Source of the DNA: Eutypella sp. D-1
Lineage: Eukaryota > Ascomycota > Sordariomycetes > Xylariales > Diatrypaceae
Assembly: GCA_023313575.1 (NCBI GenBank)
Contig: JAJTTP010000017.1
Span: 434,001-498,000, forward strand
DNA: 64,000 nucleotides
Direction of reading: 5' to 3'
Part shown: in pieces, positions 43,490-54,103 of the stretch
Layout: every line of letters begins with the position of its first letter
How positions within the stretch are numbered: position 1 is the stretch's first letter
Position numbers and translations under genes: made by a program
Notes under the pieces: generated by a model
What the model saw: only the letters and a program-made list of their open reading frames with translations
The model's database searches: none
Told to the model about the DNA's origin: nothing

Positions 43490-45199
43490 TCATTGCGAGA
43501 AGCCGTCCCGAATGGCCAGGAACCGAAGATAGCGGCCCTTAGTCCAGCGCCGGCACGTCTTCCCCCAGAGTATCATGGGCCAGCTGAGGCCGAGGACGAC
43601 AAAGCTGATGACGCCGAGCTCGATGAAGCAGTGCTCGATGCCGGTCGCGATCCAGTAGCTCGTGACGAAGGCGAAGACGAGGGCGAGGGAGTTATTGATG
43701 ACGGCGACGCCGACCATGCCCTCGAGCACCATGTCCGGGTACGAGTCAGCCAAGTAGGTGATGCTGAGGTCGCCGGCGCAGCCGTACCCGAAGCCGATGA
43801 ACCCGAGCCCCACGTATGGGACCGGCCAGTCCCAGCCCCGCGCGCTGCCAATGCCGAACAGCAGCATGCCCGCGGGGAACACCACCATGCAGAGAAGCAT
43901 GAGCCAGAGCCGGTCCTCGGCCTCCATGACCCCGCCCTTGCGCCGCGCCATCGCCAGCAGGAACTTGTCGCTGCACCAGCCGCCGTACGCGCACCCCAGC
44001 ACGCTGCCGATCAAACAGGGGATGTTCATGTTGCCCACCTGCACATCGTTGTAGTTCCACGGCTCCTCGTACCAGTTGTCCTCCATTACCGTCAGGTAGA
44101 AGGTTAGGCAGATGTTCTGCAGACCCCACTGCAGCCCCGCGAACCAGACCGCCGGGAAAGTGAAGACGCGCATCGTGTGCCAGAGGCGGGACACAAACTG
44201 CTTGGCGCCGATGCCCACCAGGTTCGGCGCCGGCGTGATCAGCCGTATCCTGTCGAAATAGCTCATGGGTTTCGGAGGAGCAGGTGGGAGGGAGCCAGGT
44301 TGCGTGAGCTCCGTGGACCTGGGGATTTCTCCAGACTGCTCCTGGTTTTTCTGGGTGACTATCGGGTCTGCGCCGGGGGCGTGCTGCTGCTGCTGCGCCA
44401 TCTTCTCGGGTAACAGGGCACCATTTGCCGCGTACGGCGGTGAAGCTTCTGTCACCATGTAGCGCTCGCGCACGAACGCGGTCTCCTCCAGGCCGAAATA
44501 CAGCACTATAAAAGTGGCGGCACTAAAAATGGCACCCAGATAACCGATCCAGCGCCAGCCAAACGCATGGCTCACGTGGTTGGCGATCAAGGGTCCCAGG
44601 TAGGTGCCAACGGCCATTGCCAGGGTGTAGAGACCGAGGGTGGTGCCGTTCTGATGCTCGAACCAGATGTCGAGGAGGCTGAGCTGGACGACCGCCTCGC
44701 CGACGGACTCGGAGGCGCCGATGAACAGCTGGCTCCAGATGGTGTCGGCCTCGTTTTGGATGCGACCGTACCAGACGCTCCCGATAAAACCCCAGACCAT
44801 GCCAACTAGGTAGAGCACGCGGCGGCCGTACAAATGGGTGGCGGGCGAGCTGAGCAGACACCAGTAGCCGATGCCGGCGAAGAGCACGCCGGCGCCCGTA
44901 TTGAAAACGTCGTAGCTGATGCCGTACTCCTCATTGACCCCGTCGGCGCCGCTTCCCGCATCATTGGACGTCGCCGCCGTCAGCCCAACCACGAACAGCA
45001 CCAGCGCCGAGTGCCACGACTTGCGCGCCAGCGACCAGTTCAGCGGGTCGTCGGGCGAGTCGCTCGGCTGCGGTACCAGGACTACGTCGCCGTGGCGGCG
45101 CAGGTTCCCCCCATCCTCCGTCAGGGGCTTGCCATTCTCGTCGAATAGGCGGCGCGTCCCCGGCACATATTCTTCTTCTTCGTTCGTTGTGGAAGGCAT
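43490..45199 (-). CDS. Major facilitator superfamily transporter
   Basis: A single exon encodes 569 residues from the ATG at 45199; the frame extends 8 codons upstream without a Met. The N-terminal cytosolic part ends with SPDDPLNWSLARKSWHSAL, the DDPxNW motif typical of fungal MFS members of the drug:H+ antiporter (DHA1) type. About 12 hydrophobic segments follow, six on each side of a long cytosolic loop (about residues 255-330) rich in Gln and Pro. YGRRVLYLVGMVWG is the family A-loop (G-x-x-x-x-G-R-R-like). The closest match I recall is the fungal HOL1/multidrug-type group. Substrate unknown; efflux or uptake of a small metabolite is inferred. Confidence 0.88.
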   Translation of the reverse strand: MPSTTNEEEEYVPGTRRLFDENGKPLTEDGGNLRRHGDVVLVPQPSDSPDDPLNWSLARKSWHSALVLFVVGLTAATSNDAGSGADGVNEEYGISYDVFNTGAGVLFAGIGYWCLLSSPATHLYGRRVLYLVGMVWGFIGSVWYGRIQNEADTIWSQLFIGASESVGEAVVQLSLLDIWFEHQNGTTLGLYTLAMAVGTYLGPLIANHVSHAFGWRWIGYLGAIFSAATFIVLYFGLEETAFVRERYMVTEASPPYAANGALLPEKMAQQQQHAPGADPIVTQKNQEQSGEIPRSTELTQPGSLPPAPPKPMSYFDRIRLITPAPNLVGIGAKQFVSRLWHTMRVFTFPAVWFAGLQWGLQNICLTFYLTVMEDNWYEEPWNYNDVQVGNMNIPCLIGSVLGCAYGGWCSDKFLLAMARRKGGVMEAEDRLWLMLLCMVVFPAGMLLFGIGSARGWDWPVPYVGLGFIGFGYGCAGDLSITYLADSYPDMVLEGMVGVAVINNSLALVFAFVTSYWIATGIEHCFIELGVISFVVLGLSWPMILWGKTCRRWTKGRYLRFLAIRDGFSQ

Positions 45200-45938
45200 G
45201 TATGTTACTGCTCTCTGGCCCAACTTAGGCTACACTGGGTAAGATACCTAGCTTCCCGTCTGCGGTTTCGGCCTCGATCGATGGCGGGCGCAGGCGTTGT
45301 TGCGGTCAAAACGACGCACGCCTTCGCGTCGCTTTCTAGAATCACTCAGTTAAGGGAACATTGTGAAAACAACTTTTTTTTCAAGATAGGCGTTCGATCC
45401 CGTGAATATGAACGAGGTAAGAAATAAGCAGAACAAGAAAAATTGTCATGGCTGATTAGTGGGGCCGGAACGTTTCAGCTGCCTTTTTTTTTTCTCGGAA
45501 ACCCCGAGTGGGTCCACTTCAACGTTACTTGCCCTGCCTGCAAGCCTGCTCAGTTATCAAATCCGCCCTGGCCAGTTATCATTACTGTTACTTCCAAGGT
45601 TGCCACAGGCGTTATACCTATAACTTCCATCTCAGGAGTTGGGTTAGGGTAACTTTGAATTTGACTCAAGACTGTCATTTCACTTCATCCATCACACAAA
45701 TAGATCGATAGAATCAGAGGCCTTTATGGAATGACATTTAAGGGCGCCATGTTAGAGAACCCATGTCATTACATACTGTAGACTGTGAGGTCCTGACGTT
45801 GAGCATTAGTTTGCCCCAAAAAAGAATCTTTGACGGGCAAGAATGAATAGCGATGCCACGATGCACATGCACTCAGATACCCCGTACTTAATCATGCCGT
45901 GCATTTCAACTAGTAATGTCTAGCACTATATCCAGGCT
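45200..45938. other. Intergenic region
   Basis: About 0.7 kb with a GGGTTAGGGTAA stretch near 45642-45653 (telomere-like). No coding signal. Confidence 0.5.
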
Positions 45939-48036
45939 CTATTCAGGCAGCCCGCGCTTGGATCTCGCAGCCACCAACTCCTCAAACTTCGGTCCAAGAT
46001 GGCCGATAACAGTAGGAACATCGGGAGCCGGTGGGCGCATCGATTCCTCTTTCTCGAGGATTGCGGCTGGGTCCCAGATATCTTTGCCAGTCACGGCCTC
46101 TGTTTTTCCCGATGCCTTCAGTCCCTTCACATCCTTACCCCGCCTTAGTGGACCCTGCTTGGACTCAGGGGTAATGAGGGTCATGTCCAGCAACGACTGC
46201 CATTGCGACAGAAACATACCGGGGCCGCTCATATGCTCAGCCCCAGATAGGTCTTGTGCTGTACCATCCAGTACCCGCTGCATTCGCTGGTCTGATATCG
46301 CTTCCAGCTTCCGGATGTAATCGGCGTGAGCGTCGATTTCAGCCAGAGCTTTGTTGCGTACTTCCTTGGGGATTGTGTCAAAGAGCTTCTGGAGATCGCC
46401 ATCCATGCTTCCTGCACTAAGTTGTTGCGAGTTGCCGTTGGATGTCGGCTGGACTACATTGCTAGTACCGGCCCCTGTGCGCTGAAAGGCTAGGGCTGTA
46501 TCCTTTACCCAGGCACGCCAAGTCCCCATGAGTTCTGGGCAACCCTTCGCCACATCGTGTAGATAATCAAAGAGCTTATAGCGATGCCGTCGGAGCAAAT
46601 CGACATAGTCATCCACGGAGGGTGGAACCGAGGCCGCATCGTTCGACCTACTATCGGCACTCGGTGTCTTGGGTTTGCTGGTCTTGATCAAGTCGGTTAG
46701 GATTTTCTCCATGGCACTGAGGTGTTTTCGGAGGTCCAACGCCTGATGGATGGAGCGAATCATGGACTCAAAGGCTGCTAATAGATCCTTGATGATTGCC
46801 GTAGTGTGGTCTGGGCTCTGACGGCATAGAGTATCGATGATCCTCTCGCGATCCCGGATAGCTAGTTGTGCAGAATAGTACTCCATCAATTGGGAGTGTT
46901 GGGAGTCCGTCAGGGCGTCAAGCAGTTTCTTGTCCGTCGACTCTAGGATCGCTGCCACAATCGACTCTTGTTGCTTTTGGCTGACGTCTCGTGTAGAGGT
47001 ATGTCGCTCTCGATCTGACTGGACGTGGCGATCGATCGCCGCAAAGCATTCATCGCTAGCCCTATTCTTAGATTTCTTGACCTTCTCGGTTGCCTTGCGG
47101 AAATCACCCGCATCCCAGTCCAGGGTCAGGGACACTATCCTGCAATCTTTAAGCAAATGTTTTCATGTGTTATTGGCCAACTAACCTCTGTAACAAGTTC
47201 ATTCCATCCGCAGCATTTTGTGTTAAGCCCAGCCAGTTAGTCACAGCTCCGACGCTAACCTTGGCAAGAATCAATCGGAAAAGCCCATTCATCATCGTGG
47301 CCGCATTGCCGATTCGTAGGGTCTGGCCGATAACGGAATAGGGAATCAAACTGTGAACATTCTCTAGGAGCTTGAGCAGATAAGGGCCTTCGGTCGTCAG
47401 GACAAAAATATAATGGAGCAGCGTCGCAATGTGTATAATCCCATAGTCTACGGCAGCCTTCACGGTAGGGGAATGGTCCTCGAGGTCCTTTGTCGTTGCA
47501 GCTCGGTCGAATAACTCATCGATCAAGTCACCATAGATGAGATGGTGTATTGATGAGTTGTAAGCATGTGTCAAACCACTGGCAGTTGTAGAATCAGGGA
47601 TATCGCTGAGGTTCGCACCCTCTCCTTGGGAAACACCTGCAAGCAGCCCCCTGGTCAGGGCTTCGTGGATAACAGAAGCGGCTGTTGCCAGTCGTTTTCT
47701 GCTGCCCAGTGTGGCCTTATCATAACTTTCAGATAAGTCCGCCTCACATAGTCTTAGCATGATGCTTCGAAACTTCACATTCCAAAACTCGGGGGGAAGG
47801 TCTCTAATGCCGGGTACTGGCAGAATAACCCTAGTGAGAAGCAGCTGCAACAGTGGAGTAGAGGAGGCGTCATTCCCAGTATCTCCCTTGTTCTTAAAAT
47901 TGGACGTGAAGGGGTATCCATATCGGTCTATAGCTTCCGGCTCCTTGAAGGATTCAACTTCACTATAGGTTTGGTGGTGGACAAGAATGTCGAACAATGC
48001 CCGTAGCTGGGAGACAGTCAGGCATGGTGAAGACAT
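45939..48036 (-). CDS. PX-associated domain protein (PXB/DUF3818-like)
   Basis: Two exons, 48036-47186 and 47139-45939, encode 683 residues; the short 46-bp intron has GTTAGT and TTGCAG with phase 2/1 fit. The N-terminus (LTVSQLRALFDILVHHQTYSEVESFKEPEAIDRYGYPF) matches the PX-associated (PXB-like) domain of fungal lipid-binding PX proteins. The middle and C-terminus (ATMMNGLFRLILAKVSVGAVTNWLGL, and the helical rest) resemble DUF3818. No PX phosphoinositide-binding domain is visible, although full-length relatives (yeast Ypr097w, over 1000 residues) have one. It is thus a short, PX-less member. A role in membrane or vesicle biology is inferred from the family. Confidence 0.78.
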
Positions 48037-49083
48037 GAACGCGGCGCGGACCTCGAGGCTCGCTCCCTCTTGACACCAAAAATTATGTTGAAAATACTAC
48101 GGAGATGGCCAGTGTCTCTTAAAAAAGCGTTTCCTATTGCCTGAGAGATTGAATAACCAAAAAGGTTGACGTCAAATAGAGGTGGGCGTATGTAGGTAAG
48201 CCCTGCTGAAGAAGTGAAAGTTTGCGGTTGGCCCCCTGTTCTATTCAGGACAAACGGATGACGTCACTTATAATTTGTTAGACATCTAAAGTCCGTCCTC
48301 GAAATTCCATGAAATGGGAAATAATGATGTACATACTAGAATGGGCATCAGGACGTTATAGGAGTTAGAGATAGGTGAGTTTTGTAGCTATATGCTGCTG
48401 AATCGTCTCGGTTTTCGAGCGAAATCACACGTGTTTACAGTACTTTTATGTAGGTGATAACCATGATGTACTAGGAGATAGCTTATCAAGCTTCAAAAAG
48501 AGGGACGTATCCGTATATAAGGGTACATTGAATACTCCGGGACATCTTCTGATAACTTAGCTATGAACAGGCCCAAGGTATCCTACGGTAGAGACAGTAG
48601 AGGAAAGTTATTCCGTTTTGAGAAGAAGAACGGTGAAGAGCATCTCGTGGACTCAATTATGAAGGCACCTGCCACAATCAGATGCAACGGGTGGGACTCA
48701 CATGGTTAGGGAAAGTGGCTTACGTACTTACACCAACAGCCTAGAGCTTTAGTTAGTTTTACCGGCTGACTGGGTTAACGTGGCTGTGCATTCGTGTGCA
48801 TTCGTTCCGGTACCTTGAATCCTCTTGGCAAACCTTCCAGGGCAAGCCCGGTTGGAAGCTTCTACGGTTCAGTTCCATATTCTACGTAATAAGTACCTAA
48901 GTACTGATAAAACCCGCTCAGATCGACCAGGGATCCGGTCTCTGTAATTCTAATCCACCAAGTCCACCAGACCCTCCCATAACGTATCTAACTAGTTGCT
49001 ACATAATTAGCACCCTTCGGCCGCCTCGCAAAAAGAGAGAGTAAAAAAAAGAACTACTCTGAAAATGCGGACAGGTGACAACG
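48037..49083. other. Divergent promoter region
   Basis: About 1 kb between divergently transcribed genes; A-rich leader (49031-49052) before the carrier ATG. No coding signal. Confidence 0.55.
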
Positions 49084-49103
49084 ATGCCGCCAGGCCGCGA
49101 TGA
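49065..49103 (+). other. Upstream ORF overlapping carrier start
   Basis: An ATG at 49065 in good context (aaaATGc) opens a 12-codon reading frame (MRTGDNDAARPR, stop TGA at 49101) that overlaps the main ATG at 49084 in a different frame. If transcription starts upstream, it should lower translation of the carrier. Confidence 0.5.
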
Positions 49104-50487
49104 CAATGACAGAAGGATCACTTCGTTATCAAGTCCCTACTTTCACGGAGTATTGCCCGTCATCCCCCCAGGCACCGACGCACCCACCAGGAGCAACAAT
49201 GCCGCGACCGCCGCCTCAGCAGCCGGTGTGCGCGCATTAAGCGCCCAGGCCATCGCCTTCTACTTCCGTGCCCCCGTAAAGGCCTTCTTCCGCACTCGCG
49301 TCGACTATCTGGCCTACGCCCGCGTCGTCCACCAGGAGCATATCGAGCGTCTCAAGAAGGCCGCCGCCAACGACCGCTCCGCCTCGCCCCTCCGCAGCTT
49401 CCTCCGTCAGACCTGGCTGTGGATGCGCGGCACCACCCCGGGCGTGCTCACCTCCGTCATTCGGCAGCAGGGATGGCGCGTCGTCCCGGACCAGATCCTG
49501 CCACCCCTCATGGCCAATGTCACCGTCGGCGCCGTCCTCTACACCAGCTACCTCCAGATCCTAGGCCAGCTACACCTGCCCAGCGCAGAGTCTACTAAGA
49601 GAGTATACCCGCCACCTTCGCCGAGCGATACCTTCGCCGCCGGCTTCCTCGCCGGCAGTCTGCAGAGCGTTATCGCCGCGCCCCTCGATGCTATCCAGGC
49701 CCGCTTCGACCACCGGGACCTCATGGCGGGCGGCGCCAACGGCCGGCCCCAGAGCCTCTGGTCCTTCAGCGCCGACAAGCTGGGCGAGATCGGCTTCCGC
49801 GGCATCTTCGCCGGCTGGGGCCTGTCGTTCGTCAAGGACAGCTGCGGGAACGCCGTCTTCTTCAGCACCTTCGAATATGTCAAGGCCCAGTGCTACTACC
49901 GCTTCGTGACGTGGTACTACGGCGGCCTAAACGAGGAGGTGGTCGACCTACTCGCGCGCAAGCGCCCGGCGCGTCGCGGCGGCGGCGGGATGCTACGCGG
50001 GGCGGCCGGCGACACGAACGAAAGGGGCGAGGACGAGGTCGTCGTCATCCGGCCCCATTACGCCATCGAACCAATGTTTCTCCTGCTCGCCGGCATCAGC
50101 GCGTCGTTTGCCCAGCAGCTGCTGCTGCACCCGCTGACGCACATCCAGATCAAGCACTGGGACCACCTAGAGGACCTCGACGAGAAGGCCGCCAGGCTGC
50201 GGCAGTCGAAGGCCGTGGCCCCGGACCAGCAGCGGCGCAGGTGGCGCATGCTCCGCGCCTACTACCACGCGTACCAGGAGACGTGGGGCTACATCGCCGC
50301 GGAGGCCGCCTCGCAGCGCCGGAGCCCGCTCTCCTTCCTCTACCGCGGTTTCTGGTGGAACGCCATCCGGCAGGTGCCCAGCACCAGCGCGGGGCTCATC
50401 ATCTTTGAGCTCGTCCGCCGCAAGTACGGCTTGGGGGGCGAAGAAGTCCGCATCATGAGGGACAACTACGATATTCTCCTCAGCTAA
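49084..50487 (+). CDS. Divergent mitochondrial carrier family protein
   Basis: A single exon encodes 467 residues from the ATG at 49084. The protein has a Ser/Ala-rich N-terminus and then alternating amphipathic and hydrophobic stretches. Carrier-like cores are FAAGFLAGSLQSVIAAPLDAIQARF, then GIFAGWGLSFVKDSCGNAVFF, and FLYRGFWWNAIRQVPSTSAGL. The canonical PX[DE]XX[KR] signature is weak: PLDAIQAR fits, whereas the last repeat reads HPLTHIQIKH. It is therefore a member of a divergent fungal branch, possibly a membrane-organising carrier rather than a transporter. Inner mitochondrial membrane location is inferred. Confidence 0.75.
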   Translation: MPPGRDDNDRRITSLSSPYFHGVLPVIPPGTDAPTRSNNAATAASAAGVRALSAQAIAFYFRAPVKAFFRTRVDYLAYARVVHQEHIERLKKAAANDRSASPLRSFLRQTWLWMRGTTPGVLTSVIRQQGWRVVPDQILPPLMANVTVGAVLYTSYLQILGQLHLPSAESTKRVYPPPSPSDTFAAGFLAGSLQSVIAAPLDAIQARFDHRDLMAGGANGRPQSLWSFSADKLGEIGFRGIFAGWGLSFVKDSCGNAVFFSTFEYVKAQCYYRFVTWYYGGLNEEVVDLLARKRPARRGGGGMLRGAAGDTNERGEDEVVVIRPHYAIEPMFLLLAGISASFAQQLLLHPLTHIQIKHWDHLEDLDEKAARLRQSKAVAPDQQRRRWRMLRAYYHAYQETWGYIAAEAASQRRSPLSFLYRGFWWNAIRQVPSTSAGLIIFELVRRKYGLGGEEVRIMRDNYDILLS

Positions 50488-51000
50488 GGGGAGGGGGGGA
50501 CGGGATGCTGGGCGAAGAATGGGGGGTATATGTTCGTTGTATATACATGGCATCGGCGTTTTGGTGTGACTTGGTATCTATGTATACGTGCGGACTCTCC
50601 TCATCGATCGAAAGGCTGTGAGAGAACTTAGATGGATTTACGGCTCTTCATAGACCTAGACTCTTCTCGAATATACTCGAATTGAAATGAATGGGTTGAC
50701 CCTTCGACCTCTACTCATACTCGACAAACACGCCTACCGCCGCGCTGCTGGGTACTGGCCTTGCCGCACAATAAGTGGTTCGTTAGATGGACCGCTACAG
50801 ACTTTACGACCGCCTGAATTGCAATTATGAAGGCATCTAACTCTACTCGAATTTAAGTTTCGGCTCCAGATAAGGTCTACAAGCTACACGTCATCATATT
50901 CCTGTTCAAAGTATGGCGACGTCCACGGAAAACCCCCAACCGCCTGGCCTGCATCCGAAATCTTTAACTTTATATATCAAGACTACATTCCATACCTTAA
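50488..51000. other. Non-coding DNA between carrier gene and tRNA
   Basis: About 0.5 kb, no coding signal. Confidence 0.5.
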
Positions 51001-51114
51001 GGCCGCGTGGTGTACTGGTTGCACACTCTCACAATACTTCCGAATTATACTTTACTCTTCATACCTCCATTTGCCCTGTTGAGAGAGGCGCGGGTTCGAC
51101 TCCCGTCGTGGCTA
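51001..51114 (+). tRNA. tRNA gene with 43-base intron, isotype uncertain (AAT anticodon if standard)
   Basis: The acceptor GGCCGCG pairs with CGTGGCT with two G-T wobbles. A GTGT/GCAC D stem, CTCTC/GAGAG anticodon stem and GCGGG/CCCGT T stem with TTCGACT loop all form. The A-box and B-box (GGTTCGACTCC) are good. The loop reads A-C-AAT-A before an intron at 51037-51079, giving Ile by position, but base 33 is C where U is almost universal, so the isotype is not certain. A run of Ts follows at about 51126, a Pol III terminator. Discriminator base is A. Confidence 0.6.
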
Positions 51115-51554
51115 CACATACCATATCTTTTTTCTTTTTTTTTTTGTTCACACTTCTTGCCCCTACTCACACCCAGCTCCTTTTCTTTTCTTCCTTCTTC
51201 TCCTTATGCCAGATCGTTAGAAGAGGGACGAAAGCCTACCGATATTGCTAATTATTAACCATGTGTCATGTAGAATTGCCTCGCTTAGTGATAAGTAGCA
51301 GATGAATCAATGCCGTGTCACGATTATTACAGGTAGGGAGGGAAGCGAATAGGGGCAAGACCCAACAAACCCCCCCGCCCCCTGCCCTCTCCAGAACTCG
51401 AGAAGGTGCCGCAGTCTCAATATATATAAAAACCGGAACCTCTACAATCGGCGATACCGTTATGCTTCTTCATTCATACAAACCTAGCTTAATCCACCAT
51501 CGTGTAACCTAGTCGACGACCCCGGACCCGGTATATGGTGGACCCGGGTTCGGT

Positions 51555-51591
51555 GCCTCCAGATAGGCGCCCCGGCGTGGTTTCTGGAGGC
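51555..51591. repeat. Perfect 9-bp inverted repeat (hairpin)
   Basis: GCCTCCAGA at 51555-51563 is matched by TCTGGAGGC at 51583-51591 with a GC-rich 19-base loop. Role unknown. Confidence 0.6.
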
Positions 51592-53508
51592 GGGAAAGAC
51601 TGAAGTGAAAATCCGCCGTCATCTATCTACCCTTCCGCTCACCTCTGCTCGACCGCAGTCAAGGCGGGACCGGAGGTGCGATCAAGCAGCCCAGTTGAAA
51701 CTACTGGGTGGGTGAAGAAAACATTCTTCTGGGGGGTGGGGGGGCTCTATCACCGAGCGCGCCATAGGAAGCCTACCTGGGCGGTAAAGCCCAGACTGGA
51801 ACCACTGTTTCGCCGGCCGGCGTCGATGGACGGCGGGCGAAAGAGAAAATTGGTGTTGGCAACAAACTCACGTTCATTACAACGCCAAGACCTTATACCA
51901 GCGTGTCGCATTCTGAACTTATATATATCGAGATGTTTTCTGTTACGGATTCATTTCATTCATACCTATCCTCATTTTATTCCAAGCTTTTCCGAGCGCA
52001 CCACCGACTGGCGATTGCTTCGTTTGGTTTTTTACCGCGTAGCAAGCCCCCGATGCCGTCAACCTGAATTGCAATCTTCAACCCGAAGGGGGAAAAAAAA
52101 GGTGCGCGCCCTGCTCTTGCGGCCGAATCGAGGTAGATCTGGTGTCAGGCTGAACTGCCCGCATACAGAATTTTACGTAGGGCCCGCTCCAAGCCCGATG
52201 GACATGAGACGAAGAAGAATATAGAAGAAAAAAAAAGGAGTCAGTCCACTTCGAGGATGCAACATTACCTACGTGTCACTCCCTAGCCTGCCTACCACGT
52301 AAGTCTGACTCCTACATACCCTACGGCCTACGCATTAATAGGAGGTTGCACCATATCCTCGAGTCGCACGTCACACGAGGAGAAAGGGAAAAAAGGGGGG
52401 GACCGCCACACAGCCCGGGGGCGCTGCGGCTAAGGGGAGCTCTTCTACGGTCGAAGATCTCCAACTCTTCGAGCCGAACTAGCGGTAGAACCCGAGGCTT
52501 CCGACCGATTGTTAAGTAAATAAGCCCCCCAGACGGCCGCAACCCCTCGTCGCCTCACGTTGATCGGGCATCTACTCGGCCATCTTCTAGAAGCCCCCTT
52601 GCAGCTGGCCATCACCACCACCATCACCGCATGTCTCCCCGTTGCCCTGTCAATAAGATGATGGGCCCAACAGGCGCCGTTGGCGCCATCTTACGGCAGT
52701 AATGAGCAACCTTGGGCGAGGATGGCGACATGCTGGGTTTGTCGGATGCTGGCTCTGAGTCGGGGTTTGCTGTTGGCCGGTGCTGTCGTTTTAAAAGGGG
52801 GAGTCTAGAGTCGCATCGACCACTTGTGGTTAATGGGTTGGAGATAATGCAGAAAACGCTGTGTTTAAAATTTGACAAGCATTGCATCGCATGAATCAAG
52901 GATGTTTGATCGCGTTTCAACCGGCCTTGTGGGGACCTAAGGCGCCCGCGGCACATCTGTAGACTGTTGCGCGAAGAAGGTAAACACCTAACTAGACCAG
53001 CGCCGTGACTGAGTGAGCTGGGCGTATCACGAATACCAAATCATATGTTGGCAGTGTTTGTGCCTAGAAAAAAGGGTGTGTGAGTTAGTTGGTGGAAAAG
53101 TAGATACGCCATCGTCACATAGACGTGACGTTCAGGCGACATCGTGCCTCTTTGTGTATATACGGGCTTGCCATTCGTTGCCAGGCCAAAAAAAAAAAAC
53201 CCCTGATGATGTCGACATGTGTCGGGTGTGGCAGTGTTGAGGAAATGAAAGAAAAACGACAGCGGGCACTTAAATGACGGAATCGAACTAGTCGGCGATC
53301 ACGTGAGAACGTCAAATTACCGACCAATCTCGTTGTGGACCGGAGTTGCGGGAGACGTGGAGCTTTCCCCCAGGTTCTCAAATGGGCTGTTCCCAATTCC
53401 TGGCGACAGGTGGCAGGCGGATTTACTATGCTTGCTATGTTAAGTAAAGAACTTCTCTGAAATTTTCTAGGGCGTACCCAGTGGGAGGGTGCGGAGCGGA
53501 GCGCGGAA

Positions 53509-53554
53509 CTCGGTCGGGCCCTCGGTCGGTCGGTCGCCTCGGTCGGGCCCTCGG
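53509..53554. repeat. Tandem CTCGGTCGG repeat
   Basis: A 12-base unit CTCGGTCGGGCC occurs at both ends, joined by CGGT repeats. Simple sequence, no coding sense. Confidence 0.65.
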
Positions 53555-54038
53555 GATGACGTGCGAAGGCGCTCAAATGATTGAATGCCGTAATACGACA
53601 AGACCAGAATAAACCCAAATTCGACGGTGGCTTAACCCCCTTTGCCCCTTTTCCGTAGGCGGTTTGCTGGGCAAGTCGCCAAAGAAGAAGAAAATTACTT
53701 GATATGTTGGTCATAGTCAATCTCCTTTTTGTCAGTTCATGGCCCATATCGGCGATCAACCTTCTCTAGCCTTGTAAAAGGTTATGTGATGTCCTGATGC
53801 GCCCTGCTGCGGTTATTCACGATGCTCGCCGATCAACAGACGACCCCACCATAAAATTTCTCCTCAATAACATGACTCGGAGTGCAGCCGGACCCAACGG
53901 TCTCTTGTCCAGTCACTTTTCCCCCGGATCGCGCCATATATCGCGTTTTGAGCAGTGAATTTTCTTCTTGCATCAAATGGATAAACATTCGTAATATATC
54001 GATTGTGATGTTCATTCACCACGAGCCCGATAGTTTTT

Positions 54039-54061
54039 AAAAAAAAAAAAAAAAAAAAAAA
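54039..54061. repeat. Poly-A tract (23 bases)
   Basis: An uninterrupted run of A. No poly-A-tailed retroelement body or flanking duplication is visible next to it, so it may be simple slippage. Confidence 0.8.
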
Positions 54062-54093
54062 TTCGCAATCGAATCAGGCAGGCCTAGATCTGG

Positions 54094-54103
54094 ATGACAT
54101 CAT
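54094..54103. promoter_or_regulatory. CYS3-type binding site (ATGRYRYCAT)
   Basis: ATGACATCAT fits the palindromic ATGRYRYCAT consensus of the Neurospora sulfur regulator CYS3. It lies about 2.3 kb upstream of the SCON-2-like start, in a gene-free region. In Neurospora scon-2 is itself induced by CYS3. One such match is expected only rarely in this length, but binding is unproven. Confidence 0.4.

Noticed and set aside
51690..51720. GGGTGGGTGA stretch recalling the 3' part of fungal 5S rRNA
   Set aside because: Only about 15 bases resemble it and the rest of the 5S sequence is absent.
51676..52224. 182-codon plus-strand frame
   Set aside because: Lacks an ATG and any domain; Arg-rich random-like composition.
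53270..53300. GTTCGATTCC on the minus strand as a tRNA T arm
   Set aside because: No matching A box or acceptor stem nearby.
53115..53759. 214-codon minus-strand frame
   Set aside because: Driven partly by the CTCGGTCGG repeat; no protein-like pattern.
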